DNA of 64,000 nucleotides from Amphibalanus amphitrite (GCF_019059575.1 NW_024882784.1:127487-191486), one strand, 5' to 3'. Shown: positions 33,411 through 57,897, counted from the first letter of the stretch. Translations and numbers: made by a program. Notes: generated by a model not told the origin, from the letters alone.

Positions 33411-33965
33411 CCTTAGAATGTCGTTCCATGGAACATGATAAAACACTGCTGGCGGTGTTTTGGTAGGACGGAGGCTGCTGTGGAGGTCAACGACTCAATA
33501 TTCCACTGTGCAGGGCAATACGTCCGAATGTGACAAGCGACAGAATATTCAAGCCTACGCTTTACAAATCAGTCAACTGTCAACTGTGCAATGGAATTCA
33601 TAAAAAGCTAATCCATATCCTACAAAATCCAATTAAATCGGTTTCTTTAATTTTATAAAACGTCTTTCTGGCTTACTGAAGGTACCGCATCTTAATACCA
33701 AACATCAACACCTTTGTTGAAACCTTTTTTATTTATCGATACCTAAGCAAGAAAAATAACTTGCGATAAAAAATGCACGGAAACGCTACGTGGCTCGAAA
33801 CCACGGGGCGGAAAAGTGAGCACACGGCGGAAGCGTGCGCATTCCTTATCGGCCGGACGCAGTTGATCGACGAGCAAGTGTCCATTGCACACCGTCTGAG
33901 CCAACAGATTGGTGCACGCCGATAGTCCCTTTTCCTCGTTGCAGCTGTTTGCACACTACACGATG
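33411..33965. other. Intergenic, nothing recognised
   Basis: I see no coding signal or transposon end between the Hsp70 3' flank and the repeat region that starts near 33966. Confidence 0.5.
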
Positions 33966-34873
33966 CAGGGGCGGATCCAAGGAAGGGCGGGCAGACATGG
34001 GCATTGGGCACGGATCCCAGACAACCAATCACGGAAATCGAGATGGCCATTAGATTGACTGTCTTCAAGAATGAAATTATGGTGGAAAACATGGCTAATA
34101 GAAGCCTCTCAAGGAGCCAACTGTTTTGCATTCCTTCAGAGTTAGGTAACAGTGCTGAGAAAATCCCTCAAGATCCATCTCGGATCTATGATTCGTGATC
34201 ATAGATCCGAGATGGATCTTGAGGGACTTTCTCAAAACTGTAAACTATCAAGGGAATGCAAACTAGTTGGTTCGTTGAGAGGCATCTATGGATGTAAGTC
34301 CACGCTTAAAAACAACTAATCTAGTGGTCATCTTGATTTTCGTGTCTGGTCGTTTGGGATCCGTGCCAATGCTTTGGGGGCTAATGCAAAGCCCCTAACC
34401 AAAAAAGATATGCCGCCGTAAGGAGCCACGAATTGGGACGCCGCAACACAAGTGGCGTCCCCATAACCGTATGGGAAGGAGTTGAACCATTACCAAACAC
34501 ATCAGTGATAGAGATATGAAGTAAGCTTCAATTTTCACTCGGCCCAATCTTATAAAATGCCGTACTATTCTATTTACGGTATTTGGTAATATTCACAGTG
34601 ACCCAGTGCTGACAAAGGGTTTTTTGAGTCAACGAAATGATTCTTTAGACCGTCAAATAACGATGGACTGAAATGCGTGAAAACCATTTTTCATTTGATC
34701 GTCGTTTTCTGCAGCTGTACTTCAGCCAGTGCTGCCATATCCGTTCCACGGCGTTTTTAAGATTGAGCCCGGGCGCCGCAATCGTATATTTTGCCACCCA
34801 TGGCAGATGAGGACCGTGCCGCCGCCATAACTTTCAGACCCCTAGCCGAAAAAAATGGATCCGCCCCCAGGGC
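33966..34873. mobile_element. Possible hAT-type element bounded by GGGGCGGATCCA
   Basis: The left end reads CAGGGGCGGATCCA and the right end contains TGGATCCGCCCC. These are inverted, but no 8-bp duplication is found, so the two ends may belong to different copies. A foldback of about 390 bp lies inside. Confidence 0.4.
33995..34385. repeat. Foldback palindrome, ~190-bp arms
   Basis: The arms are inverted copies meeting near 34195, with almost no spacer. The central 40 bp per side (AAGATCCATCTCGGATCTAT and its inverse) are identical. Similarity falls outward but continues to the GGCACGGATCCCA words near 34010 and 34370. Confidence 0.9.
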
Positions 34874-35143
34874 ATGGTGATATAACAAGACGTAACAATT
34901 ACGCTTGCCACACCACGATGGGCGGAGGACTTGCTTCCGGCACTCTGTCATTTCTAAATGCAATATCTGTAGTCATACTTTATCTTTCCACTAGTTATCC
35001 GAATCATTTGTATTACGTTAAACATATTTTACTTTGTTCCACATCTAGTAAATATATAATAAAATATCACTGTATTTACCAGGCATATCAAAATACATTA
35101 TAAAATTGCAAGTCTATTGACGTCGATTTTTTATATTTATGAT
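34386..35143. other. Intergenic, nothing recognised
   Basis: AT-rich sequence with no coding signal seen beyond the transposon-like end near 34850. Confidence 0.45.
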
Positions 35144-35414
35144 CAGGGCTGCGGAGCCGATGGATTTTCGGCGACTACGACTCCGACTCCGACTCCAGCT
35201 TTCAAAAACCAGCTCCGACTCCGACTCCGACTCCGGGCAGAATTGTCGACTCCGACTGACTCCAACTCCCGACTCCGACTCCGCAGACCTAGCAGGGCTG
35301 CGGGGTCGACAGATTTTCGGTGACTCCGACTCCGGCTCGGGTTTCTAAAATCGACTCCGACTCCGACTCCGGTCACAACTGTCGACTCCGACCGACTCCG
35401 ACTCCGCAGCCCTG
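35144..35414. mobile_element. hAT MITE of the CAGGGCTGCGGAG family, double unit
   Basis: The ends are CAGGGCTGCGGAG and its inverse, with the 8-bp duplication TTTATGAT at 35136-35143 and 35415-35422. The interior is almost wholly CTCCGA repeats. A second CAGGGCTGCGG start at about 35294 shows that two units are joined head to tail. A relative is at 54221. Confidence 0.9.
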
Positions 35415-35802
35415 TTTATGATTTACATTTGCTACACGGGAAGCGCGGTTGACTGACGCAGAATGCAGGGACGTCCTGCCAAGAAAGCGATAGTGACGAC
35501 TGGCGTAACCGTCAAATCATGAGCAATAGCGGCACCAGGCAAGACTGAGAGACGAAAGGCAGCCGCCGAAGGGTAAACCGAATGCCGGGTGTTCATTTCT
35601 GCAATGTTACGCCATGGGCGTAGGTTATGACACGGTGCAATGCAGTCAGTATAAGAACGATCACCATCATTTTGACTTATCAGTTATCACCTCATAATAA
35701 GAAAACGGCGCGAATTCAAAACACATTGACCCCCTTACGATCTAGCGAATCCTATCCGTTGCATATTACAACCTGTACGTATAAGGCATACGATGATTCG
35801 GA

Positions 35803-36098
35803 CAGTGTCCCAAAATTTGTAGATGTGGGTGGCAAACGACATCCAAATGAAAATCATTTTCCACTCTTGCCTCCAGTTTTCAAGCCCAATTTTCCACTCC
35901 CAATTTCACCGAGAAGGAGCAACTGCGTGAATGGTTGTTTTGCATCTGTCACTATTGTAGATATATTAATGTTTTTGATCATTTTCCCACTCTTTTTGGG
36001 CCTTACCTGACCAACAATTTTTCACTCTCATTCTTTTTTTTTTTGGTCAGCAATTTTCCCCTCTGACACCCAAGCAAAAATATAATTTTGGGACACTG
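35803..36098. mobile_element. hAT MITE, 296 bp
   Basis: The terminal inverted repeats CAGTGTCCCAAAATT are flanked by the 8-bp duplication GATTCGGA at 35795-35802 and 36099-36106. The plus-strand frame crossing it is not considered coding. Confidence 0.92.
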
Positions 36099-36130
36099 GA
36101 TTCGGATGTTAAAAAAAACACTAACGTGTA

Positions 36131-36357
36131 CAGGTCTCGCGGGTTTTAGCGGTAGGTTTTGCACCTAGAAAATTTAGTGTACTTCAGGCTATATCTTCGT
36201 CGTCTTTAAGCTTTTAAGTGGTGAAGATGCGATCGACTTGTTGGGTAACAAGCCGGCCATGATCGTGTAAAATGGCGTCATCGTAGATCGATTAGTTTCT
36301 GAGATATAACCGGAAATGTAAAAGTGCAAAACCTACCGCTTAATCTCGCGAGACCTG
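36131..36357. mobile_element. TA-flanked MITE, Tc1/mariner-like
   Basis: Inverted ends of about 35 bp begin CAGGTCTCGCG and include AGCGGTAGGTTTTGCAC. TA flanks both sides (36129-36130 and 36358-36359). Confidence 0.85.
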
Positions 36358-36359
36358 TA

Positions 36360-37079
36360 CCTATGACCCACGTCCACCGAGCAAAACGCGCAGTTGTACA
36401 AAAGGTGTATTCAGCCTCCAACATGTTATCCAACACAGACGAGAGCAGCAATCCAACACAGACGAGAGCGGCATTAGTTGAGACCTTAGCGCACAATATA
36501 ACTAGGGTGTTTAGGTGGAACTGACGAAAATTGCTCGAAACTGGACGCCATAAGCAAAGACACATTTCTTCTCGTGAGCAAACGTTTTAAATATACAACA
36601 CGAAACAACGTGATCGTATGCATGAGGCTATAAGAAATGAAATGAACGGATAGTCTCAGATCCATGAATGGACAACTTTTCCTCGGGCCAATTGTAGGCA
36701 TTGTCAGGTACCAACGTTAAACCAGTCAAGAGAAGCCTTCAGACACAACACGACTGGAAACTTCGAGACAAGGGCAAGACGCCTAAAAGATGACGAAACA
36801 CGACCTAAGTTGTGAACAAATCGGCCACGGCCACAAAAATGTACAACGCCGCTAGTGAATGCACAGAAAACACTAGACACAGATCGGCAGAGCCATCTTT
36901 CGTCAAACGGATGAACTAGCAGCGCAGAAACCGTAGCCACCTATCGGCCACCTGGTGAACTACACATCACCCTCTGCGATGGCCAATGCACTCCGTTTCC
37001 ATGGCGTCGCCGGGCGTTTAGCTATCGTCCTGTACACAAGTGGTTGATCTTTTTCATTCGTCGACAACGCTCGTGCTGT
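36360..37079. other. Intergenic between MITE and PCNA 3' end
   Basis: The PCNA 3' untranslated region must start here on the minus strand, but I could not place a convincing polyadenylation signal. Nothing else is recognised. Confidence 0.5.
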
Positions 37080-41129
<4,050 letters not shown>

Positions 41130-41300
41130 TACACTGTAAAAAAAGATTAGCACCCTTTGGGTCATAAGTCAGAGTTCAATTTTCAGTACCCTGTTGGTGC
41201 TTAATGTATGCCCCAAATGATGCTTACTCAAGAGCCCTAGATGCTAGCATTAGCACCATCTTGGTGCTCAACTTACACTCCAAAGAGTGCTTAGTTCAGA

Positions 41301-41474
41301 GCCATAGGTGCTAAATAGGTGCTAGCACTAGCACCGTTTTGGTGCTTTGGTGCTAAATTCACGCACCCAAAGGGTGCTTCATTAAGAGCCATAGGTGCTA
41401 AATAGGTGCTAGCACTAGCACCGTTTTGGTGCTTTGGTGCTAAATTCACGCACCCAAAGGGTGCTTCATTAAGA
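41301..41474. repeat. 87-bp direct repeat, two copies
   Basis: The unit from GCCATAGGTGCTAAATAGG to TTCATTAAGA is present twice with a period of 87 bp and is almost identical. The minus-strand frame of 78 codons across it is a by-product of the period being divisible by three. Confidence 0.92.
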
Positions 41475-41759
41475 GCTCGGGTGCTAACATTGGCACCGAA
41501 GCACCCTAGCATGCGTCTAGCACCCAAAAATGTGCCGAGTTCAATTTTCAGCTCCTAGTGGGTGCTTACTGCCGTATGGTGCTACAGCGTAAGCACGTGC
41601 TAAGCACATGGGTACTTGACACCGACCTTCTCGAGCCTCTGGCGGAGGCCGGGACTTTTATTCGGAGCGGAGAAAACTTAGACGCATTTTGAAGAGTGGC
41701 GGCGAGGGACGTAGCCGCCGGCCGGGAGCCGAGCTAAATCGAAAGGAACATTGCGATTC

Positions 41760-42765
41760 TTAACCCTATTCCTGGCGGGGGGGGGGGGGGGGCCTCAGGA
41801 GCCCCCCCTTGAGGTTTTTTGGTTATATCTCCCAAACGCGTTGAGCTAGGAAGCTCAAATTTTCTGACTTTTCTTAAAAGGCTTCTACGCAACATGTCTG
41901 AAAATTTTGAGTTGATCTGACCTCAGGTCAGGTCACCAGAGGCGGTTTGGTGAGGCTACCTCAGAAAAGTTTGCAATCACGCCAGAGCTAGAGTTTTTGA
42001 CCGATCAATTTCTTCTCTTCAGGGTTTAGTTAGGGTACCAGTATGTGCAATTTGTATATCTCGGAATTTTGATATCGGTGACCTAAGGTCAGGTCAATTT
42101 CGCGACCTCCCCATTATAAGTCAATGGGGGAAAAATCAACTCCCTGTTTTTACCACTAAAACGGGTCGGAATGGCCCCATATACCATACATGACTTCATA
42201 TACGATCAACCTTCACTACCTTGAGGTCTGTTTTGCTGTTGGGCAGCTGTGAGGTCATGTGACGTCATCAAAGGTCACCAAAGGTTTTTGGCCAATAACT
42301 CCGTACATGAACAAGCTACAGACGCGTGGATGGTCTCATTGTGTTCAGCTCGTCAAGACGCATCGAATGATATACATGATGACCTCGAGGTCACGTGACC
42401 TGAGGTCAACCTTTGACCTTGACCTTTCGAGGTCAACATATATATCATTCGATGCGGATTGACGAGAGGATCACGATGATGCCCTTAGTTTGTTCCTATC
42501 TTGACTAATTCGAAAGTTATTCGAGAAAAACTCTCTCCATATCTAGTGCCGCCATTTTGACTTTTTCGACCCCTGTGACGTCATCTTTGACCTGACCTGA
42601 AAATGACCTTCGTAAAAATTGTAGATCTTGGCCGTGCGTATCCGATGCCGTTTACCGCTTGTCGCTATCTTGCTTCGTTCTCGAGATCTCAGGGGGGGGC
42701 CGAATCGGCCCCCCCCCCCCCCGCCAGTTTCTTGTCCCGGCGGAGCCCGCCAGGAATAGGGTTAA
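41760..42765. mobile_element. TTAA-flanked MITE with G/C runs, nested
   Basis: The ends are CCCTATTCCTGGCGG and its inverse inside TTAA at 41760-41763 and 42762-42765. Long G and C runs sit just inside both ends. The interior holds about fifteen AGGTCA/TGACCT words. It is nested in the larger element at 41132-44823. Confidence 0.88.
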
Positions 42766-42895
42766 TGCCTACCTCATGCTGCAAACACGTTTAGTTGTTT
42801 AGTTGTTTGTCGTTTATTTATGGTAATGGACATGACGAATGACGGTTATTAGAGTTAAATTTAAGCACAAGCGTAAACTTCTTAATCACAAAGTA

Positions 42896-43787
42896 GGGGA
42901 AGTTGGGGGAACGCCGAAGACTTTTTTTCTGACGCCCGTAGCACGCAAGGTAGACAACATACGCTATTCTTGTTGGCGTCATTCGAGAGGCCAGTCTTTT
43001 GCCTTTCAAACATACCAGGCGCATTTGATGAATTCGCATACCGTTAAGCGCACAAACTAAAAATATCAAAGAAGTGACTTTTTCGGCGTTGCCCCGGACT
43101 GCGGGGAAAGCCGAAAATGGGAGAAATGATCTACGGGGAATCCCGACATTGATGTTTTGCCATTTTATCTCAAACTTTATCCAGAATTCATCAAAGCTGA
43201 CACACGTTTCAAGAGCTTGAGGACGCGGTGCACACTGGAAGTTATAATTGTGTGATATAATAAGAAAATGCCAGGTAAATCATTCCTTATAGGTAACAGG
43301 CCGTTGTGTCGGTTGAAAGTGTAATTTGTGTGACTAAAAATACGCGTTGCTATTCTACAGCAGTAAAGTCCACGTAGCGTGCTTTTAACACGTGCGTAAT
43401 CGCACGTTTTCGGCATTACCCCAGCCAGCCATACTTTCATTTGCAGGCCCATAACTTTTCAACGTGCTGTATAAATTTCAAATAGGCAGCACACTTATGC
43501 AAAGACATGCTAAAGATTACTTGACCGAATTGGCCAGACAAACGGTAGCATAATGAGTAAAAAATGCAGCTTCAAAGGCGCATGTAGTACAAGGGAAACG
43601 TACCTTGAAAACGCTCTTGGCGCCCTCACAGTCGAAGTATTCCGAATGACGACTCGTAACAAACATGCGATAATTGTAGTCACTTAAGCTTCAGAGCATC
43701 ACTGACAGGTGGCATCCATGTCTTACGGTTTTCGAAATATCTCGAATTTCGGCTTTGCCCCAACTCCGGCATTGCCCCAACTTCCCC
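42896..43787. mobile_element. TA-flanked MITE, nested
   Basis: The inverted ends GGGGAAGTTGGGG lie inside TA at 42894-42895 and 43788-43789. The GGGGCAAAGCCG-type word recurs inward. No transposase is seen. Confidence 0.8.
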
Positions 43788-44825
43788 TACCTTTTTACAA
43801 ATTAAAAAAAAAAACAGAATATCAGCACGTCCATGCGAACAGTGCCACAGGGCCGCTCCCCTGGCATTATAACATAAGCTGATAAATCACAACATATCGG
43901 CGCCGCTATACAGGCTGCGGCCGCCGCCATGAACAGCCTCGTCTGCCGTCAACCATGCCCGTAATAGATAAATGGAAAAATATGCCATCTGCATTCTGCA
44001 GTCTGCACTGTCTCTTTCACTGTAAAGATTATAATTCATTTCATTAGCCATCAGTGATCTGTCGCCTATCTGGTAAAATGTCGACAAAACTTTGCCTTAT
44101 CAACCCTAAAAAGGTGTGGAATTACATCCATAATTATTATTCATAGCACGACAGCAGGTCAGTGCAAGCCCACCTTAGCACTCCGACAAGGCTGGAAAGT
44201 TCCCACGCAGCTCCTCCATTGATGCTCCGTTTCAGATTTCAGACTCGGTCTTCATTTCAGTTAAGACGACACCCACTTCAGTATTGTTACTCACGAATAC
44301 CCGTATTCGCCTACAAACGACCAACACCATCACTGTTTCTATCACTGACCGCACGCACATGGACCAACCAACCCGGCCGAGCGCTCCCGCACAACTGACT
44401 TGACAAATGCAAATGGCGTCGCGAATCCCGCGCGCTTTCTGAATTCGCTGCTTTTTTTCGTACGACGTAAGCACCCAGATGCTGAACAAGCAAACGAATT
44501 AGCACCGAACGGATGCGATGTTCCCGCCAAAATCGATGAAGCATATTTTGGGTGCTTTCATCAGCTCTGAAGTTTGATCATGGTGCTTAAAACTGATGCT
44601 TAGATTAGCACCGTCCGTGCGTTGGTGCTATTCCAAGCACCCTTGAAGCAGGGAAGTGCTTCAAGTGCGGGCAAATTGTCAATTTCGGAGCTTAGACAAG
44701 TACCTAAGAGTCTTAGACTGCTAAATGTAGAACATTTTAAGTGCAGGTTAAGCACCCAGGGCTCTTGTTCCAGAACCGCAGCATCCGACTAGCACACCGG
44801 GGTGCTAATCTTTTTTTACAGTGTA

Positions 44826-45404
44826 CAAGCCGTAGATATAGTCGACTACAGAATGACGTTCCACTCCTCAGAAGCTATCAGTTGACTGGAGCGCTAAGTT
44901 GTGCCGTTTATCACGCAATTAATTTGTGAACTCAGCCCGTGTGATGCGGCACAGCCTACCACTCCAGGCAAATAATTGCCTGTGAAAAGTGGAACATCAT
45001 TATGATTTATGTAGTCGACTATACAATAAAACATAACCTGGACAACGGGTGTATACATAGATTGATGCTTGGCAGTGTCTAACAGCGTTAGCTTTAGACG
45101 GCAGCGTTAGATTGGCGTAGCCCATCGATCGCGGCAATCTTTAGAGACCGCCGTTGAGAATCACTCTAGGTGGACCGTGTAGATGCTAGAGGTGAGAGAC
45201 AATCTGAGAACCTTTCCATTCTCCAATGAGCGCAGCATCTACACTGGAGATAGGACATCCCGGTTGAGAATCTCGTTCGAGCCGCGTCGATTTAAAACCG
45301 TCGTGCAGCCTTCATCAGTCCCTTGAAACTAGCTTTGAAACTAGAAGTCTAGAAGTGAGCTATCCCAGTTGAGAACTCCTCGAGCGTCGAGACCCTCGTC
45401 GAGT
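44826..45404. other. Intergenic, PIPOX 3' flank
   Basis: This holds the PIPOX 3' untranslated region on the minus strand. No clear polyadenylation signal or other gene is recognised. Confidence 0.45.
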
Positions 45405-53512
<8,108 letters not shown>

Positions 53513-54220
53513 CTGTCAGATGTGACAGACACGTAGCCCGGCGGGTCAGACATCTGTCAGATATAACAGACCGATAGATAACAGTAGAACATAGATAACA
53601 TAGATAACATAACATAGATAGATAACATAGATAGCCTAACATAGATAGATAACGTAACATAGATAGGTAACATAGATGGATAACATAACATAGATAACAT
53701 AGGTAACATAACATCGATAACATAGTTAACAGTAACTAGAATAGAAAACAGTTCTACTGTTATCTATGGGCAGACATATAATAGGCCCAAAACAGATCTG
53801 TCACAAACATGACATGATTGTGACGGACCTATAACACACCCACACTGGTCAGTGCCGGTAAGATGACTCACGGGAGACTGAAAAGCGACCCAACGTTAAT
53901 CGCTCGTGTCTTGCTTGAAGCTGAATGCAGATTACAGAATCATAGTCGGCTTCGGTCGGTGATCTCTCAGATACGAAAGAACTACGACAGGCTCATGAAA
54001 GATCTATGAAAAACAACGATGAACCTATGACAGACTTTTGACACAATTGCTGAGATTGGGAGACGACTGCTATGGCAAACGTCTCAGTGTGTAGGGCAAT
54101 TGAGCTACAAGTTACAGCGGATCATAAGTTAGCCAGGGGACCCGAAATCTATCAGATACGAAGAGCTGACGCCTGACAGACATAACGATAGATCAATGAC
54201 AAATTTTGGGTGGACCTACG
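53513..54220. other. PIPOX upstream region with ATAGATAAC repeats
   Basis: At about 53573-53730 the words ACATAGATA and ACATAGATAAC recur in a degenerate minisatellite just upstream of the PIPOX start codon. No promoter element is clear and no other gene is seen. Confidence 0.6.
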
Positions 54221-54496
54221 TAGGGCTGCAGAGTTGGAGTCGGATTCGCTCCGAGTCGGCAGTTATGACCAGAGTCGGAATCGGAGTCGAAATCGATTTT
54301 GCAAGCAGGAGTCGGAATCGGAGTCACCGAGAATTCATCGACTCCAAAGACCTACCAGGGCTGGGCAGTTGTAGTCGGAGTATAAGTCGGTTGGAGTCAA
54401 CAGTTCTGCCCGGAGTCGGAGTCGGAGCTGATTTTCGGAAGCCGGGGTCGATGTCGAAGTCAGAGTTATTGACAACCCATCGACTCCGCAGCCCTA
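54221..54496. mobile_element. hAT MITE, relative of 35144-35414
   Basis: The ends TAGGGCTGC and GCAGCCCTA, with GAGTCGGAGT-type repeats inside, match the family at 35144. The flanks GACCTACG (54213-54220) and CACCTACG (54497-54504) agree at seven of eight bases and look like a decayed 8-bp duplication. Confidence 0.82.
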
Positions 54497-54504
54497 CACC
54501 TACG

Positions 54505-55337
54505 ACCACCCCTGGCTTACGACGGGTAAACGTCTCAGTATCCAGATCATTCCGGCTATAACCGGTTCTTACCGGATCGGTAGGGAGCTCTGAGTCAGGA
54601 ATCGGATCACACAACACAAACGGACACGTGCAGATTTTGACACACCTGCCACAGGACCATGAAAGAAAGACCCATGACTGACCCCAACAGACCCCTGGGC
54701 TATGGCAGACCCGACAGACCTATAAGAGACCCGTAACATGCACACATGACATAACACGTCTATGGCAGGCCTATGACAGACACGACAGGTAAAATACGGG
54801 CAATCACACCACTATACTCACCTTAAATCCCTCGAAAACCTCGATTGCCTTGAACACTTCAAAGCCTTGATATCTCGATGCACGTCCAGAGATACGCCTA
54901 TACACCGCCTATACTGACTCGCTATCTCCCATGAGACTTACGTCCCGAGAGCTAATATAAACCAAGGTTACCAGGCATATAATAATAAACAGAGGTTCGA
55001 ACCTCGAACGTCAAGCAGACAGCTGACTAGTCAAATGTCAAAGTCATGCTTATAGACGGACGAAGGTTTGGCGGTTCGCTGTGACCGTTTTAGTAAAAAG
55101 GGTTGATGGAGGATCTCGAGGTCTGGGTTTGGTAGATTTACCGTAGCCTAACCAATCATGTTTTTTACGCCTATGGGTGATACCGGTCCAACCCTCGCCG
55201 TTTTACCGCTGAGCGAGAGCTTTGACCAGTTTGTTTGTTTGTTGGGGGTTAGGGGCGCGCCGACTACGAGGTCATTTTGCGCCCATAACATATATTTGAA
55301 TTACGTCTCTAATTACTTACTTATTTACGTGTTATGC
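54505..55337. other. Intergenic, nothing recognised
   Basis: No coding signal seen; short CTATGACAGAC-type words recur at 54640-54790 without clear periodicity. Confidence 0.45.
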
Positions 55338-55900
55338 TTAGGAAAGGAAAGTAACGGGGAAATTGGCTGCACAGATAAAGGAAAATATGCTACCGTTATG
55401 GATCCAGCGCGAGTTTTCTGAGAGAAGATCTAAGAGAGTCACTGTGGGCGCAAGATGCCCGAGGTGGTGTGACCGCATCGCGGCAAGCCGGCGGCACGTC
55501 AGCAGTACATGGGCCACTGAGAGCTGCTCCCCACAGTGGGTGCAGTTCGGTCTTTCTTCACCGCGCAGCAGATAGCCGTGAGTAGCGAAGGTGTGCCCAA
55601 TGCGGAGCCTGCAAAGGGCAACTTCCTCCTTTCTGCTCCTGCGCGAGCTGGATTCCCAGCGACTTAGAGCCGGCTTGATCTCCCTGAGCTTACTGCTCAG
55701 CTGTGCCTCCCATGCCTGCTGCCACTGGGACTGCAAAAAACGACTGACGGCGTGGAAAAGATCCCGCGCCGGCAGAGGAAAACGGCGAGTGCACAAAGCT
55801 GACATAGCACGCCTCGCGGCAGCATCGGCCAGTTCATTGCCAGCTTTGACCAGAAAACAGGCGTTTGCACCATTTCGAGACGTGCTTGATGGTACACAAT
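55338..55900 (-). pseudogene. 3' end of a Jockey/I-type non-LTR retrotransposon (RNase H tail)
   Basis: The minus-strand frame holds the end of an RNase H domain (VPSSTSRNGANA, then GNELADAAAR), a basic linker and a typical terminal region: RIGHTFATHGYLLRGE, then C-x2-C-x8-H-x4-C from NCTHCGEQLSVAHVLLTCRR. It ends with a hydrophobic tail (TVTLLDLLSEN). The 5' side is lost and the RNase H part is poorly preserved, as in a 5'-truncated dead insertion. Confidence 0.8.
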
Positions 55901-57734
55901 ATGAAGGTTTCAGGTGATGCAGTGACCTTTGAGGTCTGAGGTCGAACACCCATAGGTGATGGATGTTTAGTATGACACGGAGTCCGTGTTTAGTGAGTAA
56001 TTTCCCATATGTAGCCTCAAAGCAATGACTGACAATTGACACCATCGTATTTACCATATGAAGCCGCTTCCAATTATATGCTGTCTTTGGAGGACAACTT
56101 GGGTGGTCAACTAAGGCCAGGTCAGGTCAAAGAGGCAACACCAAGGCCTCTCGGAAACGTTTATATTTAGTTGAAAATGATACAACGTGTCTATGATGAA
56201 CCAATTTATTTTTCCCTGAGTCTCTTCAGCTTCCTTTCCATTTTTACCTTCCCCCTGATAAAAACATATAAACGCCGTTCGTTTATTTATCACCCTTTTT
56301 CTTCCACCACGAATAAAATATTTATAGATTTAACGACATCGCAAACACATCCACACAAACACACACGCACACACAAACGCCAACAAGCTAAAGCAAACAC
56401 GCTTGGATACAACTCGGGACATCAATGCACCCCCAACCTAGACGAGAACTACGTAAACCGTAGTGGTATCGGATCTAACTCAGCTGACACAGTTCCCATT
56501 CCACGGCGGAAGAGAACAACATAAGCGGTATCGCCATCCAGAACTAAGGCGATCAGCTGACGATGCAAGTGATCATTCCATACGAACAAACAGAAAATTG
56601 ACCGTATTTTTTCCATCGCTGCAGGCCTTACGTAGCTGGGCTGTACGGGTCACGGGACTATATCTGATAGGTGATTCGTCGAATTGAATTGCCCCGTAGA
56701 CAACAAAGTGCTGTGCAGTAATAACAATCACATCGTGCGTGAACCACTCAATGTGACACAGACACGAGCACACATATATGACGGTGCAATAAATTAAAAT
56801 AGGTGACGTCTCTTGCGAAACGTCAGCTTTTTACTTAAATTATGTACAATGACTGTTAGCTATATCTTAATTTAAGGCTGCTAAACCATGGGACAAATAT
56901 TCTGCACGTTTAGCCCTGTAGTCAATTCCATCAAAGCTTCGAACCTAGCGATGTCCAGATACCTCTAAAATCCCATCATGGAATTTCCCGAATGGAAATG
57001 TTAGTTCACATTTTACAGACCTTCCACCAAACATTTCGCCAAGTGTTTGAACCCACAACCCACAAAAAAATATTTCAGCTGTTGCCATGCCAATGCCTCT
57101 GTTGGCCATCTTGCACCCTGTGTACTCTCGAACCACCACGACTTGGGTTGGGCATGGCAAGCCCGGTGTACAGTTCGAACTTCGAACCCGTCAATACGTC
57201 TTCTATATAGCTGATGCGTTCCGTGCGAATTTGTTGAACGAACGAAACATTTTGCGATATTGTACACGTTTCTGACAACTAAGCCACCTTTGAACAAACC
57301 AGCTGTTTAGGTGATCATTAGAAGCATTTCACTCCTTGCATATGCTATTTCGTTCTTATAGCAGTATACCTAAATCAGAAAACCAACCAATCTTCACAAA
57401 TATTCGGTCTTTGACTTCGAGCTTTCAGAGGACATTGTAGATTGATGTTGGCGATCCTGGCGGCCGTCAATTAACTAGTAGTTCGAAAACCATTCCATAG
57501 ATGTCAGGCTCGTCTCGTTCAATGCCCCAGAAAGTCCGAGCCCTGCAACGAATAATGGATGCCATAAGCGAAAACCATAGACATAGAAACCTTATTCAGA
57601 CATTGCGGGATCAAAAACTTATTACTGATTATCAAACATGAAAATTTCATTAGCATTTTACCATAGAAACAAACCGCTAGATTGGCGCTTCATACGAAAT
57701 ATTTGTTCGCATTTATTGCCGTTGCCAATATATA
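55901..57734. other. Intergenic, no recognised gene
   Basis: Short AT-rich frames on both strands show no recognisable family. CA-rich words are seen near 56340-56380. Confidence 0.5.
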
Positions 57735-57897
57735 TTAACACATGGTTTCCCGTGTGTAAATGGTTTTAACGCACGACGTGGATGGATTGGAGCACGAGTG
57801 TGTTAATGCACGAGTGAAACGAGTGCATTAACACACAAGTGCTCCATTCCATCCACGAGTGCGTTAAAACCATTTATGCACGGAAACCATGTGTTAA
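57735..57897. mobile_element. TTAA-flanked foldback MITE, near-perfect palindrome
   Basis: Arms of about 78 bp meet around 57817 with only about 3 bp between them. The outer ends are TTAACACATGGTTTCC and its inverse. Only a few mismatches separate the arms. Confidence 0.93.

Larger units (their letters stand above)
41132..44823. mobile_element. 3.7-kb DNA element with AGCACC-rich subterminal arrays and nested insertions
   Basis: The ends are inverted repeats CACTGTAAAAAAAGATTAG followed by CACC, with TA on both outer sides (41130-41131 and 44824-44825). The words GGTGCT and AGCACC recur dozens of times within about 480 bp of the left end and 360 bp of the right end. An 87-bp unit is duplicated at 41301 and 41388. 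Two further elements (41760-42765 and 42896-43787) lie inside. No transposase frame is visible. The superfamily is not settled. Confidence 0.8.

Noticed and set aside
33966..34873. Complete hAT element with CAGGGGCGGATCCA ends
   Set aside because: No 8-bp duplication was found, so the ends were kept only as a low-confidence feature.
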